Positions 17,995 to 28,819 of a stretch of 64,000 nucleotides of DNA are shown here, one piece after another. This DNA comes from Nocardia aurantia (GTDB lineage: Bacteria; Actinomycetota; Actinomycetes; Mycobacteriales; Mycobacteriaceae): NCBI RefSeq assembly GCF_009604425.1, contig NZ_WEGI01000021.1, positions 24,220 through 88,219 on the forward strand. The letters run 5' to 3'. Below the pieces are notes generated by a model. It did no database searches. It saw nothing but the letters and a program-made list of their open reading frames with translations, and had not been told where the DNA came from. Position numbers and translations under genes: made by a program. Position 1 is the stretch's first letter, and the number at the start of each line of letters is the position of its first letter.

Positions 17995-18717
17995 CTAGTG
18001 GCCCATGCCCATTCCGCCGTCGACGGGGAGGACCGCGCCGGTGATGTAGTCGGCGTCGTCGGAGGCGAGGAAGCTGATCGCCGCGGCGACCTCCTCCGGC
18101 TGGCCGGGCCGGCCCGCCGGGATGCCGTACTTCAGCACCACCTCGCGCATTTCGTCACTGACCTCGTCACGGGTCATGTCGGTGTCGATGAAACCGGGCG
18201 CGACCACGTTGGCGGTGATGTTGCGCGAACCGATCTCCCGGGTGATGGACCGCGCGATGCCGACCAGACCGGCCTTGGAGGCCGCGTAGTTGACCTGGCC
18301 CGGTCCGCCGCCGAGGCCGACCACGGAGCCCAGGAAGATCATCCGGCCCCACTTGGCCCGGATCATGGCCCGGGTGGCGCGCTTGGCACAGCGGAACGCA
18401 CCGGTGAGGTTCGCGTCGAGGACCGACGAGAACTGCTCCTCGCTCATCCGCATGAGCAGCGTGTTGTCCACGATGCCGGCGTTGGCGACCAGCACCTGCA
18501 CGGGCCCCTGCTTGGCTTCCACCTCGGCGAACGCCGAGTCCACCGAAGCCGTATCCGTCACATCGCATTTCACACCGAACAGGCCGTCCGGAACGCCCGA
18601 ACCCCGATGCGTGACAGCAACCTTGTGTCCGTCGGCAACCAGGCGCTGGGCGACCGCGAGACCGATACCGCGGTTACCGCCCGTCACCAGCACCGATCGG
18701 GAAGTGATGTTCGACAT
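17995..18717 (-). CDS. fabG1: Beta-ketoacyl-ACP reductase FabG1/MabA
   Basis: 240 residues from the ATG at 18717; an upstream extension in the open frame is ignored because MSNITSRSVLVTGGNRGIG is the family N-terminus. The NADPH motif is GGNRGIG (13-19) and the catalytic set is Ser131, Tyr144, Lys148. The C-terminus DGGMGMGH matches M. tuberculosis MabA. It reduces beta-ketoacyl-ACP in FAS-II and is co-transcribed with inhA. The small gene Rv1482c, which lies next to fabG1 in M. tuberculosis, is missing here: only 75 bases separate fabG1 from the VWA gene. Confidence 0.95.
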   Translation of the reverse strand: MSNITSRSVLVTGGNRGIGLAVAQRLVADGHKVAVTHRGSGVPDGLFGVKCDVTDTASVDSAFAEVEAKQGPVQVLVANAGIVDNTLLMRMSEEQFSSVLDANLTGAFRCAKRATRAMIRAKWGRMIFLGSVVGLGGGPGQVNYAASKAGLVGIARSITREIGSRNITANVVAPGFIDTDMTRDEVSDEMREVVLKYGIPAGRPGQPEEVAAAISFLASDDADYITGAVLPVDGGMGMGH

Positions 18718-18792
18718 ACGTTCAAACCTATCTGTTCGGGTTGGCCGCCCGACGGCGGGACCCTGTCGCCATGCCTTCGGTGCCACGCGTTG

Positions 18793-19803
18793 TCATGGCA
18801 GACGTTGACGATAAACCAGACCGCTGACGACACCGGCCGCCGTGATGAGAAGTCCCAACAGCAGCCATGGCCGGCTGGCATCGCCCATCTGCATCTCGAA
18901 ACCGATCTGCTTGTCGAGCGTTTTGTAGACCGAACTCAGCTCCTCGAGCGTGGAGGCGGTGAAGAAGTCGCCGCCGGAGATCTTGGCGATCTCGCGCAAC
19001 GCGTCGTCGTCGACCGGGACCCGCACCCGCTGGGTGCCCTTGCCGTCCTGATCCGGGATCTCCACGGTGCCCCAGGTGGTGCCGAACGAGATCGTCGACA
19101 CCGGAACGCCCTTCTGCTTGGCCACCCGCGCCGCGACGAAGCCGTGCCGCGGATTGTCCACGTCCTTGTCGTCCGGCACGGTCTGCTTGCCGTCGGACAT
19201 CAGCACGATCCGCGCGGGCGGCGGGGTCTCCGCGCCGCCGAGCACCGAGGCCAGCGTGTCGATGGCCTGCAGCCCGCTGAAGATGCCCTCACCGGTGGCG
19301 GTGCGCTCGGCCAGCTTCATGTTCTGGATGGCCGCCTTCACCGCCTCGCGATTCGTGGTCGGCGACACCTGCACCGACGCGGTACCGGCGAAGGTGACCA
19401 GGCCCAGGTTGATGCCCGGGGTGAGGCCGTCGACGAATTCGCCGGCCGCCTTCTTCGCGACCTGGATCCGCGACGGCGGCACGTCGGTGGCCTCCATCGA
19501 CAGCGAGACGTCGATGACCAGCATGACCGTGGCCCGGTTGCGCGGCACCCGCTTCGCCGCCTGCGGTCCGGCCGCCGCGATGGTCAGCAGCACCAGCCCG
19601 GCCAGCATCAGCGCCACCGGCGCGTGCCGCCACGCACTCGGGCGTTTCGGCGCGACCTGTTCCAGCACCTCCATATTGGAGAACCGGAGCATGTGCCGCT
19701 TGCGCCGCCGCTGCACGATCACGTACAGCAGGGCGATCGCCACGACCACCAGCAGGAACGCCAGCCAGACGGCGGCGGTGAAATTCGATATCGAGAAGTT
19801 CAC
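18793..19803 (-). CDS. Membrane VWA-domain protein (Rv1481-like)
   Basis: 336 residues, a BatA-like architecture. N-terminal membrane helices lie at about 12-32 and 61-80. The von Willebrand A domain has the metal-dependent adhesion motif DVSLS at 98-102, and a C-terminal helix lies at about 313-333. It overlaps the DUF58 gene by 4 bases (ATGA), giving the MoxR-DUF58-VWA module. This module is thought to act in chaperoning or envelope assembly next to peptidoglycan hydrolases and FAS-II genes. The molecular role is not established; synteny with Rv1481 is exact. Confidence 0.92.
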   Translation of the reverse strand: MNFSISNFTAAVWLAFLLVVVAIALLYVIVQRRRKRHMLRFSNMEVLEQVAPKRPSAWRHAPVALMLAGLVLLTIAAAGPQAAKRVPRNRATVMLVIDVSLSMEATDVPPSRIQVAKKAAGEFVDGLTPGINLGLVTFAGTASVQVSPTTNREAVKAAIQNMKLAERTATGEGIFSGLQAIDTLASVLGGAETPPPARIVLMSDGKQTVPDDKDVDNPRHGFVAARVAKQKGVPVSTISFGTTWGTVEIPDQDGKGTQRVRVPVDDDALREIAKISGGDFFTASTLEELSSVYKTLDKQIGFEMQMGDASRPWLLLGLLITAAGVVSGLVYRQRLP

Positions 19804-20798
19804 TGTCGGGGCACCCGCCCGCTCGGGGCGCCGAAGGTGTGGCGCCGGGTGGAGACGAACCGGACCACGTCGGCGATCCAGTCCCGATCGGTCCGCAGCG
19901 TCATCACCGGTGCGCCGGCGCCGCGCAGCGCCTGCTCCACATCCTCCCGGTGCCGCTGCGCGGCCTTCGCGAAATCACTTCGCAGCGTGGAGGTCACGGT
20001 GAATTCGCGGGTGCGGCCGGTCTCCGGATCGTGCAGCACCACATCGCCGACGTCGGGTAGATCGAGATCCAGCGGATCGATCGCCTCCACCGCCAGCAGA
20101 TCGTGCCGGCCCGCGATGGCACGCAGCGACCGCTGCCAGTCGATGGTGCCGAGGAAGTCCGAAAGCACAACGGCCAGACCGCGTTTGCGCTGCGGCCGGC
20201 GCAACGACTCGATCGCGCCGCGCAGATCGCCGCGGACGCCGTCGGCGGCGTGCGGGGTGGTGGCGATGCGGCGCAGCATGGACTGCGCGTGCACCCGGCC
20301 GCTGCGGGCCGGGATCCGGTACAGCCGTTCGCCGTTGGCGACGACCGCGCCGATCCGGTTGCCGCCGCCACTGGTCAGGTGGGTGACCGCGGCGGCGGCC
20401 GCCACGACCAGATCGCGCTTCTGGCACAGCGCCGTGCCGAAATCCAGGCTCGCGGACAGGTCGACCACCAGCCAGGTCTCGAGCTCCCGGTCGGCGATCA
20501 TCTGCCGCACGTGCGGATGGGTGGTGCGGGCCGTGACCGACCAATCCATCTGGCGCACATCGTCACCGGGCTGATACAGCCGGGCGTCGCCGGGTTCGGA
20601 GCCGGGGCCCGGGATCAGGCCGAGGTGGTCGCCGTGCAGCACGCCGTCCAGGCGTCGGCGGACCGTCAGCTCCAGAGTCCGCAGGGCGGCGGTGAGTTTC
20701 GGGTCGGTGAGCTCGCCGGCCCGGAACGACGGCGGGGCATGGGTAGGGGAATTCGCTGGGTTCGTCACCGGCGCAACCGAATCCGACGCTCCGATCAC
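19800..20798 (-). CDS. DUF58 protein (Rv1480-like)
   Basis: 332 residues. The DUF58 signature is GDDVRQMDWSVTARTTHPHVRQM, and the domain runs from about 70 to 300. The N-terminal 40 residues are Pro/Ser-rich and disordered. It is the second member of the MoxR/DUF58/VWA module and overlaps both neighbours by 4 bases, so the three are translationally coupled. Biochemical activity is unknown; VWA-like folds are reported for related proteins. Unlike many DUF58 proteins it shows no obvious N-terminal membrane helices. Confidence 0.92.
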   Translation of the reverse strand: MIGASDSVAPVTNPANSPTHAPPSFRAGELTDPKLTAALRTLELTVRRRLDGVLHGDHLGLIPGPGSEPGDARLYQPGDDVRQMDWSVTARTTHPHVRQMIADRELETWLVVDLSASLDFGTALCQKRDLVVAAAAAVTHLTSGGGNRIGAVVANGERLYRIPARSGRVHAQSMLRRIATTPHAADGVRGDLRGAIESLRRPQRKRGLAVVLSDFLGTIDWQRSLRAIAGRHDLLAVEAIDPLDLDLPDVGDVVLHDPETGRTREFTVTSTLRSDFAKAAQRHREDVEQALRGAGAPVMTLRTDRDWIADVVRFVSTRRHTFGAPSGRVPRQ

Positions 20799-21931
20799 TG
20801 CCGGGGCGGTTGCGGGACGGCCGGGGCGCCGTTCGACCGGTCCACCGGCGGCTGCGGGACCGCACCGGACCCGGGCGCACCGGCGGGCACGTTGGCCTGC
20901 GGCGACACCTGCGGCATACCGATGGTCTGCAGCACCCGGCGGATCACGTCGTCGGGGCTCACCTCGTCGGCGAGCGCGTCGTAGGACAGCACCAGACGGT
21001 GCCGCAGCACATCCGGGATCACCTCGACCACGTCCTGCGGCACCACGTAGTCGCGCCCGCGGATCAGCGCGACCGCGCGGGCGGCGGCGATGATGCCGAG
21101 GCTGGCGCGCGGCGAGGCGCCGTAGGCGATCCAGCCGGCCACATCGTCCATGCCCGATTCGGCGGGCTTACGGGTCGCGGCGATCACCCGGACCACGTAG
21201 TCGACCAGCGCGTGGTGCACGAAGGTGTTGGCGGCCACCCGCTGCAGGCGGATCAGCTCGGTGGGCTCGAGGATCCGCTTCGGTTCCGGTGGGGTGACAC
21301 CCATCCGGTAGATGATCTCGCGCTCCTCCTCGATCGAGGGGTAGTCGACGACCACCTTGAACAGGAAGCGGTCGCGCTGCGCCTCGGGCAGCGGGTACAC
21401 GCCCTCGCTCTCGATCGGGTTCTGCGTGGCCATGACCAGGAACGGATCGGGCATCGGGTAGGTCTTGCCGCCGATGGACACGTGCCGCTCGGCCATCACC
21501 TCGAGCAGCGCCGACTGCACCTTCGCGGGCGCGCGGTTGATCTCGTCGGCGAGCACGAAATTGGCCACCACCGGGCCGAGTTCGGTGTCGAACTGCTCGC
21601 GGCCCTGGCGGTAGATGCGAGTACCGACGAGGTCGGTGGGCACCAGGTCGGGAGTGAACTGCACGCGGGAGAAGCTGCCGCCGACCACCCGGGCGAAGGT
21701 CTCCACCGCGAGCGTCTTCGCGATGCCCGGAACACCTTCGAGCAGTACGTGACCGCGCGCGAGCACGCCGACGAGCAGCCGCTCGACGAGCCGGTCCTGT
21801 CCGACGATGACGCGTTTGACTTCGTAGATCGCCTTTTCCAGAATCTGGACATCGCGATCGAGAGAGCCGGGAGCCGGATCGGGCGCGTCCGTCACCGAAC
21901 TCACCGCGCTCACACCGTCCGTCGAAGTCAC
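20795..21931 (-). CDS. moxR1: MoxR-family AAA+ ATPase (MoxR1)
   Basis: 378 residues from a GTG at 21931 with GGGGAG just upstream; a TTG at 21982 would add 17 residues. MoxR features are VIVGQDRLVERLLVGVLARGHVLLEGVPGIAKT (Walker A), LADEINRAPAKVQSALLEVM (Walker B and sensor region) and ATQNPIESEGVYPLPEAQRDRF. It couples ATP hydrolysis to remodelling of client proteins with the DUF58 and VWA partners. An extended Pro/Gly-rich C-terminus follows the lid domain. It lies 139 bases downstream of the NlpC/P60 hydrolase gene, in the same order as ripA-ripB-moxR1, but ripB is missing. Confidence 0.92.
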   Translation of the reverse strand: MTSTDGVSAVSSVTDAPDPAPGSLDRDVQILEKAIYEVKRVIVGQDRLVERLLVGVLARGHVLLEGVPGIAKTLAVETFARVVGGSFSRVQFTPDLVPTDLVGTRIYRQGREQFDTELGPVVANFVLADEINRAPAKVQSALLEVMAERHVSIGGKTYPMPDPFLVMATQNPIESEGVYPLPEAQRDRFLFKVVVDYPSIEEEREIIYRMGVTPPEPKRILEPTELIRLQRVAANTFVHHALVDYVVRVIAATRKPAESGMDDVAGWIAYGASPRASLGIIAAARAVALIRGRDYVVPQDVVEVIPDVLRHRLVLSYDALADEVSPDDVIRRVLQTIGMPQVSPQANVPAGAPGSGAVPQPPVDRSNGAPAVPQPPRQ

Positions 21932-22069
21932 AAACTCCCCGCTTTCGCTGTCGTTCTTGCCTACGCCGTGCTGTGTCCCCAACTATTCCAGGTCCGATGG
22001 AAAGATGCCGCAACCGGGATGGGTTTGTTCCGGCCGGGTTCTCGGCCGATTCTCAGACTTCGGCCGCCG

Positions 22070-23494
22070 TCACGGGATCAGGCGGACCGCGTACGGCATG
22101 ATGCCGCCCTCGCGCACAGCCGACACCCGGACCACCTCACCGGACTCCGGCGCCTCGATCATCCGGCCGCCACCGAGGTACAACGCCACGTGCTGACTAC
22201 CGCCGGGACCCCAGAACAGCATGTCGCCGCGCTCGCGCTCGGCGACCGGGACTCGGGCGCCCATATGGTACTGGTAGCCGCTGTAGTGCGGCAGCGAGAT
22301 GCCGACCCCGGCGAACGCGTACAACATCAGCCCCGAGCAATCGAAGCCGACTTTGTCGAAATCGCCGAAGCTGTCGGCGACGCCGCCGTCGTGAATGCCC
22401 TTCGTGGGCCCGTTCTCGTCGCCCCCGCCCCAGGAATAGATGACGCCCAGTTGCGACATCGCGCGATCGATGACGGTCTCGATCAGTTCGCCGCGATCGC
22501 CGACCGGGCGGCCCGGCGGATTCATCGAGGAATGCGGGGTGGGCGAATTGTCCAATTGCGTGTGCGGGCGGCGGCCGGCGCCGAGTTGCGCGGCCCGGCC
22601 GAGGGCGTCACCGTCGGCGGCCGCCCGAGCCGCCGCCGCGGCCGCCGCGGCCTGCGCGGCCGCCTCCTCGGCACGGCGTTCCCGGTCCCAGGCCAGGTAG
22701 GCGTCGCGCTGGCCCTGCAATCCCGCGACCTGTTGCCGGGCGAAATCCAGCCGGTGCTGGGCGGTGTCGCGCTGGGTCACCAATCCCGCGCGGCGGGTGG
22801 CCTGCGCGTCCTGCGCCGCGCGCGCCGCCGACACCGCCGATTCCGCGTCGGCCCGCCGGGCGTCGGCCTCGGCCGCGGCCGCGTCGGCGGCCTGCTTCGC
22901 CTCCCGCGCCGCGGAATCCTTGTTGGCCCGGTCGATCTGGGCCCGGTGCAGACTTTCCAGCGCCGACCGCTGCGAGCTGGAGATCACGCTGAGCAGCTGC
23001 GACCGGCTCAGCGCCACATCCGGCGTGGCGCCGGAGAGGTAGGTGGTCATCGAGCCGGTGGCCGGGCTGGTGTAGGCCTCGACGGCGAAGCGGTCGAAAT
23101 CGGCCCGCGCCCGGTCGACGTTCGCGCCGGCGTCGGCCAGGTCCCGCTGGGTGGCGGCGACCGCGTCGGCCGCGGCGTCGGCGGCCTCGCGCGCGGTCTG
23201 CAGGTCGACCAGCGCCTTGTTGACCGCCTCGCGTTTGATCGCGACGTCCGCATCCAGTTGCCGCAGTTGCTGTTCCGCGGTGGCGACCTCGTTGATCAGC
23301 CCGCCCACCTCGGCCACGCTGTTGTCCACCCGGTCGCCCGCGGCGGCGATATCGCCGTCGCTGGGATTGGGCGGCGGCGGGGGCACCGCGCCGGCGACCG
23401 TGGGGAGCGCGGCGACGATCGCGCACATCAGCAACCCTCCGGCGACCTCATGCATCCTTCTGCGGCGCGTCGGCGACGCTCCCGGCACTCGCAT
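22070..23494 (-). CDS. ripA: Secreted NlpC/P60 peptidoglycan endopeptidase (RipA-like)
   Basis: 474 residues. A signal peptide or anchor spans about 14-38 (GGLLMCAIVAALPTVAGA). A long Ala-rich coiled coil (45-280) is followed by a proline-containing linker and the NlpC/P60 domain (345-474). The triad is Cys386 (FDCSG), His435 (SQHVALY) and Glu447, aligned with Cys383, His432 and Glu444 of M. tuberculosis RipA. It cleaves D-Glu-mDAP bonds at the septum, and the coiled coil keeps it autoinhibited or membrane-recruited. AGGGAGG precedes the ATG. No ripB paralogue follows, so a single hydrolase may do both jobs. Confidence 0.92.
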   Translation of the reverse strand: MRVPGASPTRRRRMHEVAGGLLMCAIVAALPTVAGAVPPPPPNPSDGDIAAAGDRVDNSVAEVGGLINEVATAEQQLRQLDADVAIKREAVNKALVDLQTAREAADAAADAVAATQRDLADAGANVDRARADFDRFAVEAYTSPATGSMTTYLSGATPDVALSRSQLLSVISSSQRSALESLHRAQIDRANKDSAAREAKQAADAAAAEADARRADAESAVSAARAAQDAQATRRAGLVTQRDTAQHRLDFARQQVAGLQGQRDAYLAWDRERRAEEAAAQAAAAAAAARAAADGDALGRAAQLGAGRRPHTQLDNSPTPHSSMNPPGRPVGDRGELIETVIDRAMSQLGVIYSWGGGDENGPTKGIHDGGVADSFGDFDKVGFDCSGLMLYAFAGVGISLPHYSGYQYHMGARVPVAERERGDMLFWGPGGSQHVALYLGGGRMIEAPESGEVVRVSAVREGGIMPYAVRLIP

Positions 23495-23900
23495 CAGACC
23501 TCCCTGGATCCCGCCTGCGGTTCCCGGGGATCGGCGTGATCACCAGGACTGCGCTGGGCGACCGGTACGGCATCGCCTCATGAGCACCAGCAACAACTCT
23601 GAGTGAAACGAGTCTCTTCGCACTCTCCGGACACTTCTACCTCGAGAGTGACGTCGGCAACCGTACGACACTTCTCCCCCACCGATAACGAAGTCGACGG
23701 AATGACGGCAGCGTAATTTAACGATTGCTCATCAATAGCCAGATACGGCATCGGAATTCATGGCCGGAAACAGACCACCCGACCGATCCTCGTCATTCCG
23801 GCAGGCTTCCGGTCGGTCGGCGACGGCCGCGCCGGAGAACGGTCCGGGTGCGCGCCCCGGCCCGAGTCCGGCCCGGGGCGAATCCGTGACGGAGCGGAGA
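23495..23900. other. Intergenic region upstream of ripA
   Basis: 406 bases with no supported gene. It must hold the ripA promoter (minus strand), and near its right end it holds a hairpin at 23853-23880 that could end the Rv1476-like transcript. The AT-richest stretch of the neighbourhood, about 23690-23760, is a plausible promoter area. I found no convincing cyclic-di-AMP riboswitch core. Confidence 0.5.
23853..23880 (-). terminator. Hairpin downstream of the Rv1476-like gene
   Basis: CGCCCCGG (23853-23860) and CCGGGGCG (23873-23880) form a perfect 8-bp stem with a 12-base loop that can pair further. It lies 21 bases past the stop codon on the minus strand, with no U tract. Confidence 0.45.
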
Positions 23901-24422
23901 TCAGCTCCGCTCGCGCGCCGCGCGGCGCGCCTTGACCAGATACAGCCCGCCGATGGTCACGACGGCGCCCGCCAGCAGCACACCCGTGACGGCGGTCCAG
24001 GCGGCGTGATCGGGGGTCTCCAGCCTGGCGACCAGGATCTGCGCGGCGTCGGCGGAATGACCGCCGCGGTACTTCGCCGTGTCCTCGGCCCATTCCAGCC
24101 GGGAGCGGTTGATCGCGTCGCTGTAGGTGCCGACCCAGTCGTCGCTGAGCACCACGACCGTGCCGTGGGTCTCCTTGCCGACCGCGGTGGCAAGATCGCG
24201 CAGATCGGAATCACGCCCGGGATTGCCCGGCACCACCACGATGTTCAGCTGGATCCCGTGCGCCCGCGCGTCGGCGGCGATATCCGCCAGCCGGGTGTCG
24301 TCCTTGCCGGCCGGCACGGAGACGTGGTCGTCGGCCAGGTCCGCCACGATGGTGCCCAGATCCACGTTGGGCGGTAGTTCCACGGCCATGGGGATGAGAA
24401 CCGAGGTGTGCGAGGCGGTCAT
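23901..24422 (-). CDS. Rv1476-like membrane protein
   Basis: 173 residues from the ATG at 24422 (MTASHTSVLIPMAVELP), corresponding in place and size to Rv1476. A soluble N-terminal domain contains DLGTIVADLADDHV and LNIVVVPGNPGRDSDLRDLA. A single C-terminal membrane helix lies at about 143-162, followed by a basic tail (KARRAARERS), so the bulk probably faces outside or is tail-anchored. The soluble part recalls TPM/YgcG-type domains. It starts the minus-strand cell-wall gene block and is divergent from acn. Function unknown. Confidence 0.85.
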   Translation of the reverse strand: MTASHTSVLIPMAVELPPNVDLGTIVADLADDHVSVPAGKDDTRLADIAADARAHGIQLNIVVVPGNPGRDSDLRDLATAVGKETHGTVVVLSDDWVGTYSDAINRSRLEWAEDTAKYRGGHSADAAQILVARLETPDHAAWTAVTGVLLAGAVVTIGGLYLVKARRAARERS

Positions 24423-24441
24423 TGTCCATCCGGTTGGTAGA

Positions 24442-24459
24442 GCCGCTCGGCCGAGCGGC
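24442..24459. promoter_or_regulatory. 18-bp perfect palindrome
   Basis: GCCGCTCGGCCGAGCGGC is fully self-complementary and lies 20 bases upstream of the Rv1476-like start codon. It may be an operator or a 5'-leader hairpin; there is no other support. Confidence 0.35.
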
Positions 24460-24601
24460 GGGCATCCGACAGTGTCACAGGTGATCAGCACGCTGACGAC
24501 GCCCTTCGGCACCGAACGCTCCGAAGGGCTTGCGTGCACAGTACGCGACCGGGGAGTGTGGGCTGCGGGTGTGGCCGACTCGGCGGCCCCCGCGCACTTC
24601 A

Positions 24602-24617
24602 CAGGACAAGCGTACTG
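24602..24617 (+). promoter_or_regulatory. AcnR operator in the acn promoter region
   Basis: CAGGACAAGCGTACTG matches the imperfect inverted repeat described for AcnR upstream of corynebacterial and mycobacterial acn genes (CAGnACnnnCGTACTG) at every defined base. It is 109 bases before the acn start codon. The acnR gene sits directly downstream of acn, so repression by this TetR protein is a well-supported prediction. Confidence 0.8.
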
Positions 24618-24726
24618 TTAGGGTTGGAAGCACGAGGCGCACAGCCGAGACTGCGCCCTCGACCGGGCCGCCGGCATCAGCCCCCGCAGGCGGCGGCCAC
24701 CCTCACCGACGAGTGGAGCTGAACGT

Positions 24727-27540
<2,814 letters not shown>

Positions 27541-27559
27541 CACTGCGGGTGTCACGGTC

Positions 27560-27584
27560 CGGGCCCCGAAATCCTCGGGGCCCG
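27560..27584 (+). terminator. Hairpin between acn and acnR
   Basis: CGGGCCCCGA and TCGGGGCCCG form a perfect 10-bp stem with a 5-base loop, starting 20 bases after the acn stop and ending 24 bases before the acnR ATG. The U tract is weak. It could attenuate read-through so that acnR is made at a lower level than acn. Confidence 0.6.
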
Positions 27585-27607
27585 GGCCCTTCCCGTTTGG
27601 AGGAGCC

Positions 27608-28174
27608 ATGCCCAAGGTCAGTGATGACCATCTCGCGGCCCGCCGCAGCCAGATTCTCGACGGAGCGCGAAGCTGTTTCGCCGAATACGGCTACGAGGGC
27701 GCCACGGTACGGCGTCTCGAGGAGGCGATCGGACTGTCCCGTGGTGCGATCTTCCACCACTTCCGGGACAAGGACGCGCTGTTCCTCGCGCTGGCGCAGG
27801 AGGACGCCGAGCGGATGGCCGACGTCGCCGCCAATCAGGGCCTGGTGCAGGTGATGCGGGACATGCTCGCCAATCCCGGGCAGTACAACTGGCTGGGCAC
27901 CCGGCTGGAGATCGCGCGCCGGCTGCGCACCGACCCCGAGTTCGCCGCGGGCTGGACACAGCGCTCCGCCGAGCTCACCGCCGCCACGCTGGCCCGCCTG
28001 GAACGGCGCAAGGCCGCCGGCGCGCTGCGCGACGACGTACCCACGGATGTGCTGCTGGGCTACCTGGACCTGGTGCTCGACGGTCTCATCGCCCGGATCG
28101 CCTCCGGACATGCCGGCGACAACCTGGACGCCGTGCTCGACCTGGTCGAGGCGTCGGTGCGGCGCAAGCCCTGA
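27608..28174 (+). CDS. acnR: TetR-family aconitase repressor AcnR
   Basis: 188 residues. The helix-turn-helix includes TVRRLEEAIGLSRGAIFHHF (about 34-53). The position immediately 3' of acn, the length and the sequence (MPKVSDDHLAARRSQILDGA start) match Corynebacterium glutamicum AcnR and M. tuberculosis Rv1474c. In C. glutamicum AcnR represses acn and responds to citrate/metal; that is family knowledge. The ATG is preceded by TTTGGAGGAGCC. A matching operator is present upstream of acn. Confidence 0.93.
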   Translation: MPKVSDDHLAARRSQILDGARSCFAEYGYEGATVRRLEEAIGLSRGAIFHHFRDKDALFLALAQEDAERMADVAANQGLVQVMRDMLANPGQYNWLGTRLEIARRLRTDPEFAAGWTQRSAELTAATLARLERRKAAGALRDDVPTDVLLGYLDLVLDGLIARIASGHAGDNLDAVLDLVEASVRRKP

Positions 28175-28341
28175 TATCGCATACGAAAAACTCACCGCGA
28201 TAGGCCATTCCGGGACCGCACCGGAAGATTGCCGGACTGCTTCGGAATATGGCCGATGCCGGTCGATCGATGCCGCCGCCACGCTATGATCGGTCCCGTT
28301 CAGGTCCCGCAGCAAACAGCGAGCAGATCGGAGATCAGCTC

Positions 28342-28812
28342 ATGACCGAGGCCGTTTCCTCGTCCGATCCCGGCCCGGCGGCACCGTCGCCGGCCGCCAC
28401 CACCGGCACGGCAACCCTGTCCGGGCAACTGCTGTCCGTGTCCGAGCGCGCAGTTGTCCTCCGAGTTGCCGAGGGCACATGGGCATTCGATCCGGCCGAT
28501 ATCGTCCGGATCGAAAAGTTCGGCGCCGCAGCCGGTTCCGAAGCCGGTTCGGCGATGGTCCGGGTCCGGCCCGGCGCCACCGCCGATTTCACGCAACGGC
28601 GGCGCATCGCGCTGGCCGAACGTCCGATGACGTTGCCCGGCAACCAATCCCCCGCGCGCGGCGACGAGCAGTTGCAGCAGCTCACCGAGAAGTGGGCCGG
28701 CACCTTGCATCTCAGCACCCGTCCCGGTGTGGGTGGCGCCACCCTCACCTGCTGCCAGACCCGATCCTTCGCCCGTAGCGACGACGGCATCGCCTGCGAC
28801 AGTCTCGATTAG
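28342..28812 (+). CDS. Uncharacterised 156-residue protein with Cys/Ser/Asp-rich tail; possible ATP-grasp substrate
   Basis: ATG at 28342 with GGAG 9 bases upstream. Residues 1-23 are Ser/Ala/Pro-rich. 24-60 form a small beta domain (TLSGQLLSVSERAVVLRVAEG, then DPADIVRIEKF) reminiscent of an Sm-like fold. 108-130 is amphipathic, and the last 25 residues read GATLTCCQTRSFARSDDG then IACDSLD. The tail has three Cys, several Thr/Ser and four Asp, the residue types joined by graspetide ligases. The gene is 7 bases upstream of an MvdD-like ATP-grasp gene and is absent from the equivalent M. tuberculosis locus. Its role as precursor or substrate is inference. Confidence 0.6.
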   Translation: MTEAVSSSDPGPAAPSPAATTGTATLSGQLLSVSERAVVLRVAEGTWAFDPADIVRIEKFGAAAGSEAGSAMVRVRPGATADFTQRRRIALAERPMTLPGNQSPARGDEQLQQLTEKWAGTLHLSTRPGVGGATLTCCQTRSFARSDDGIACDSLD

Positions 28813-28819
28813 GCGCACC

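Larger units (their letters stand above)
24423..24726. other. Divergent promoter region between the Rv1476-like gene and acn
   Basis: 304 bases with no supported gene. It holds an 18-bp perfect palindrome at 24442-24459, the AcnR-type operator at 24602-24617, and the acn ribosome binding site (GTGGAGC) about 8 bases before 24727. Confidence 0.7.

Noticed and set aside
23495..23760. Cyclic-di-AMP (ydaO-type) riboswitch upstream of ripA
   Set aside because: Such riboswitches often precede actinobacterial cell-wall hydrolase genes, but I could not find the conserved core paired as expected; the only GGGAACC-like piece lacks its partner elements.
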